A DNA stretch of 64,000 nt from Anaerococcus pacaensis 9403502 (GTDB lineage: Bacteria > Bacillota > Clostridia > Tissierellales > Peptoniphilaceae). Position 1 is the first letter of the stretch, and each line of letters starts with the position of its first letter. The DNA is taken from positions 741,269 through 805,268 of the forward strand of contig HG326663.1 in the NCBI GenBank assembly GCA_000308255.3, read 5' to 3'. The position numbers and the translations under genes were made by a program. The notes beneath the pieces were generated by a model. That model saw only the letters and a program-made list of their open reading frames with translations, searched no databases and was not told where the DNA came from. Positions 61,850 through 64,000 of this stretch are shown here, piece by piece.

Positions 61850-64000
61850 ATGAAACAAATATTTGTATCTAGCACATTTAAAGACATGCATGTAGAAAGA
61901 GATCTCATCCAGACCAAGCTTTCTCCAGACCTAAATGAAGATGCATATTATAAAAGAGTAGAAGGTATACAATTCCAGGACTTGCGCTGGGGGATTGATA
62001 CTGACCTTGAAGATGAAATAGAAAATGACAAGAAGGTACTCGAAGTATGCCTAGATGAAATCCAAAACAATAGGCCTTATTTTTGTGTGCTTTTGGGAGA
62101 TAGGTACGGTTGGATTCCAGAAAATGACCTAGTAAAGGCAACTGGCCGCAGGTATGGGATTTATGATGAGGATGAAGATGTCGATAAGTCCATTACCCAC
62201 CTAGAAATTGACTATGGTTTCCTAAAGAACCCAGAATTTAGAGACCATTCTTTTGCCTACTTCAGAAATATCAAGGGTGATGTGACAGGAACCATCTATG
62301 AATCAGACCCAGCAGAAAAGGCCCGTATGGAAGCATTAAAAAGAGAAATCAGGAAGGCTCTTCCAGCTGAAAATGTCCACGAATACGATGTTGAATATAA
62401 AAATGGCAAGCTAATTGGTGTTGAAAAATTCATCGACCTAGCCAGAGAAGATATGGCAAGAGTTGTACTGGACGGCCAATTATCAGAAGATGACCTATCT
62501 GACAATGAAAAAGAAATAATCTATCACAAGACCCAAGCAAATGAGAAATCTGTCATATCTAATGCTAGAAAATCAGTAGAAGATGCTGTAATTGCAAATA
62601 TAGAAGATGAAAACATCATCACTATCAAAGGTGAGTCGGGCAATGGTAAGTCGACTCTGATGGCAAAGATTTCAAAAAGACTTGAAAATGACTATAATAG
62701 CCTAATACTCTTTTCATCTCTCACCCCAAGGACCACTACAGCGACAGGGATTATGAGAATAATCACAGAATACATCACAGATTCACTTACAGAAGATGAC
62801 CTAGCCCTATCAGGTGAGGCCCTAGACAAAGCTATCGAAGACTTCAACAACGAACAAGAGTCGCTTGCTAGCAATAGTAGAGCTAACAACCGCTCCAAGG
62901 AAGAGGAGCTTTATGAACAAGCCCTTAGAGAGTATTTTGTAAAGGGAACTGATGACATCATTATACTAATCGATGCCATTGATCAGCTTGATAATCCAAG
63001 GGCAGTTGAAGCCCTCCTTAAGCCAATCAACTTTACCAATAAAAGTAAAATTAAATTCATTATAAGTTATTTAGAAGAAGAAGAACATGAAGATGACTTT
63101 GTATTCTTAAATGACTATCAAAACTACAAGCTCGAAGAGCTTGATTATGATGATAGACTTGAAGTAATCAATTCTTCGCTAAAGGCAAACAATAAAGAAT
63201 TGCCTCACTCTGTTAAAGAAGAGATCATCCACAAGGAAGGGTCAAAGTCGCCTTTATACGTAGCCCTCTTGGTGCAAAGACTAGTTATGATGAATATTGA
63301 GGACTACACCAATATTATCAATGCCGGGGACAATTACCACACCATCACCCGCTATCAAAAAGAGCTCATAGGGGCTATGCCAAATGACCTTAAGGATTTA
63401 ATTATAGAGCTAATTAGCCAGGCTGCGATAAATCTTGATACCAACACTGAGGATGTCTATAAAACTATAGATTACCTAGGTGTATCTAGGCGAGGTCTTA
63501 GAGAAACTGACCTAAAGAGAATATACGAACTAAAAGGTGTTAACTACAACGCCCTAGATTTTGCTACCCTAAAGAAATACCTCAGAGCCTTCTTCCTAGA
63601 AGACAGATACCTAAGGACAGACTTTACTCACAAAATTATCCGCCACGCTATACTAGAAAATATAAGTGAAGCGGAGAGTAGAAGTTTACACAACGATATA
63701 GCAAATGCCTTTATGACCCTTCCAATTGAAGACCCAATCAAACTTCAAGAGCAATACTATAGTGCCTTTAAAGCACAAAATGCACCCGCAGCCTTAGAAT
63801 TGCTATTAAGTTTGGGAAAAAATGCATCTAAGCTTAGCATCAAAGACATACAAATTGCCATAGAATCTATCACTAAGATCCACAATCTAAAGCTTAATAG
63901 TAACAATGATGACTGGTTGAAAGAATTATTTGATGGCTTTAATGAGATGAGCCTAGAAGACCTTAAGGAACTTTTGGCTTACTTTGTCTATGGAGCCTAT
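61850..64000 (+). CDS. DUF4062-STAND NTPase, partial (runs off the window)
   Basis: The frame is open for 717 codons to the window edge. The N-terminus is a classical DUF4062 domain (MKQIFVSSTFKDMHVERDLI, then RPYFCVLLGDRYGW and HLEIDYGF, residues 1-150). A P-loop NTPase follows, with Walker A KGESGNGKSTL near residues 259-269 and Walker B IIILIDAIDQLDN near 366-378. The remainder is helical. DUF4062 plus NACHT/STAND ATPase is the plan of large signal-transduction or defence proteins, often with C-terminal repeats. It is on the same strand 400 bases after the kinase gene, so they may act together. The start ATG has GGTGA-type RBS support. Confidence 0.82.
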   Translation, partial: MKQIFVSSTFKDMHVERDLIQTKLSPDLNEDAYYKRVEGIQFQDLRWGIDTDLEDEIENDKKVLEVCLDEIQNNRPYFCVLLGDRYGWIPENDLVKATGRRYGIYDEDEDVDKSITHLEIDYGFLKNPEFRDHSFAYFRNIKGDVTGTIYESDPAEKARMEALKREIRKALPAENVHEYDVEYKNGKLIGVEKFIDLAREDMARVVLDGQLSEDDLSDNEKEIIYHKTQANEKSVISNARKSVEDAVIANIEDENIITIKGESGNGKSTLMAKISKRLENDYNSLILFSSLTPRTTTATGIMRIITEYITDSLTEDDLALSGEALDKAIEDFNNEQESLASNSRANNRSKEEELYEQALREYFVKGTDDIIILIDAIDQLDNPRAVEALLKPINFTNKSKIKFIISYLEEEEHEDDFVFLNDYQNYKLEELDYDDRLEVINSSLKANNKELPHSVKEEIIHKEGSKSPLYVALLVQRLVMMNIEDYTNIINAGDNYHTITRYQKELIGAMPNDLKDLIIELISQAAINLDTNTEDVYKTIDYLGVSRRGLRETDLKRIYELKGVNYNALDFATLKKYLRAFFLEDRYLRTDFTHKIIRHAILENISEAESRSLHNDIANAFMTLPIEDPIKLQEQYYSAFKAQNAPAALELLLSLGKNASKLSIKDIQIAIESITKIHNLKLNSNNDDWLKELFDGFNEMSLEDLKELLAYFVYGAY

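Noticed and set aside
61905..62141. Minus-strand 78-codon frame inside the DUF4062 gene
   Set aside because: Antisense shadow of a well-supported domain, no RBS.
1..64000. CRISPR array, tRNA or rRNA genes
   Set aside because: No regularly spaced direct repeats with spacers and no tRNA- or rRNA-like sequence were seen on either strand; the four cloverleaf-like regions are T-box leaders.

Overview
The window is low-GC DNA of an anaerobic Firmicute. A selenocysteine-dependent glycine/sarcosine/betaine reductase component, T-box-controlled amino-acid uptake, a sialic-acid catabolic operon and the codon use together suggest a Gram-positive anaerobic coccus of the Peptoniphilaceae, Anaerococcus-like. 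That placement is an inference, since no rRNA or tRNA gene is present.

Layout. 0-1.4 kb: end of an oligopeptide ABC transporter (OppD end, OppF). 1.6-3.2 kb: a YkvI-like membrane transporter plus a small membrane-anchored protein. 3.3-8.8 kb: a complete sialic-acid operon (NanE, NanA, sodium symporter, YhcH-type anomerase, ROK kinase, RpiR regulator with an apparent ATA start) behind three operator-like dyads. 8.9-16.9 kb (minus strand): a LIV-type amino-acid ABC transporter with three paralogous binding lipoproteins, each behind its own T-box; the specifier codons read as Leu (CUA), Phe (UUC) and Ile (AUC). 17-19 kb: acetyltransferase, methyltransferase, glyoxalase-like protein.

19-34.6 kb is an accessory/defence region. 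A type I restriction-modification locus has its hsdM gene present twice: a 3'-truncated copy and a frameshifted copy flank about 5 kb of foreign DNA. That insert carries a thioredoxin-like protein, a candidate selenoprotein metallochaperone (in-frame UGA plus hairpin), an IS3 remnant, an AlbA_2/Schlafen-type regulator behind an operator array, and an acetyltransferase. Downstream of hsdS and hsdR lies a 1307-residue protein with a Cap4-like N-terminus and a STAND NTPase domain, resembling Avs antiviral proteins.

35-39 kb: an arsenic operon arsR-arsD-arsA-arsC-acr3. 39.5-41 kb: a MetE-like protein under a Met T-box. 41-42.3 kb: acetyltransferase and a RelB-type antitoxin with a dead YafQ-like toxin. 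42.5-48.2 kb: an SDR oxidoreductase, then grdX, a GrdE-type gene and a GrdB-type selenoprotein gene, a second YkvI-like transporter and a Crp/Fnr-type regulator. 48.2-51.7 kb: a transposon graveyard (decayed IS256-type element, IS1182-like ends, a radical-SAM SPASM remnant and an unknown membrane protein). 51.8-54.9 kb: YdhK-type lipoprotein, AhpF and AhpC with a PerR-box-like site.

55.2-64 kb: the least explained part. Two unrecognised proteins are translationally linked to a 1338-residue Hanks-type kinase fusion, followed by a DUF4062-STAND NTPase that runs off the window. This is the best candidate here for an undescribed, possibly defensive, system.
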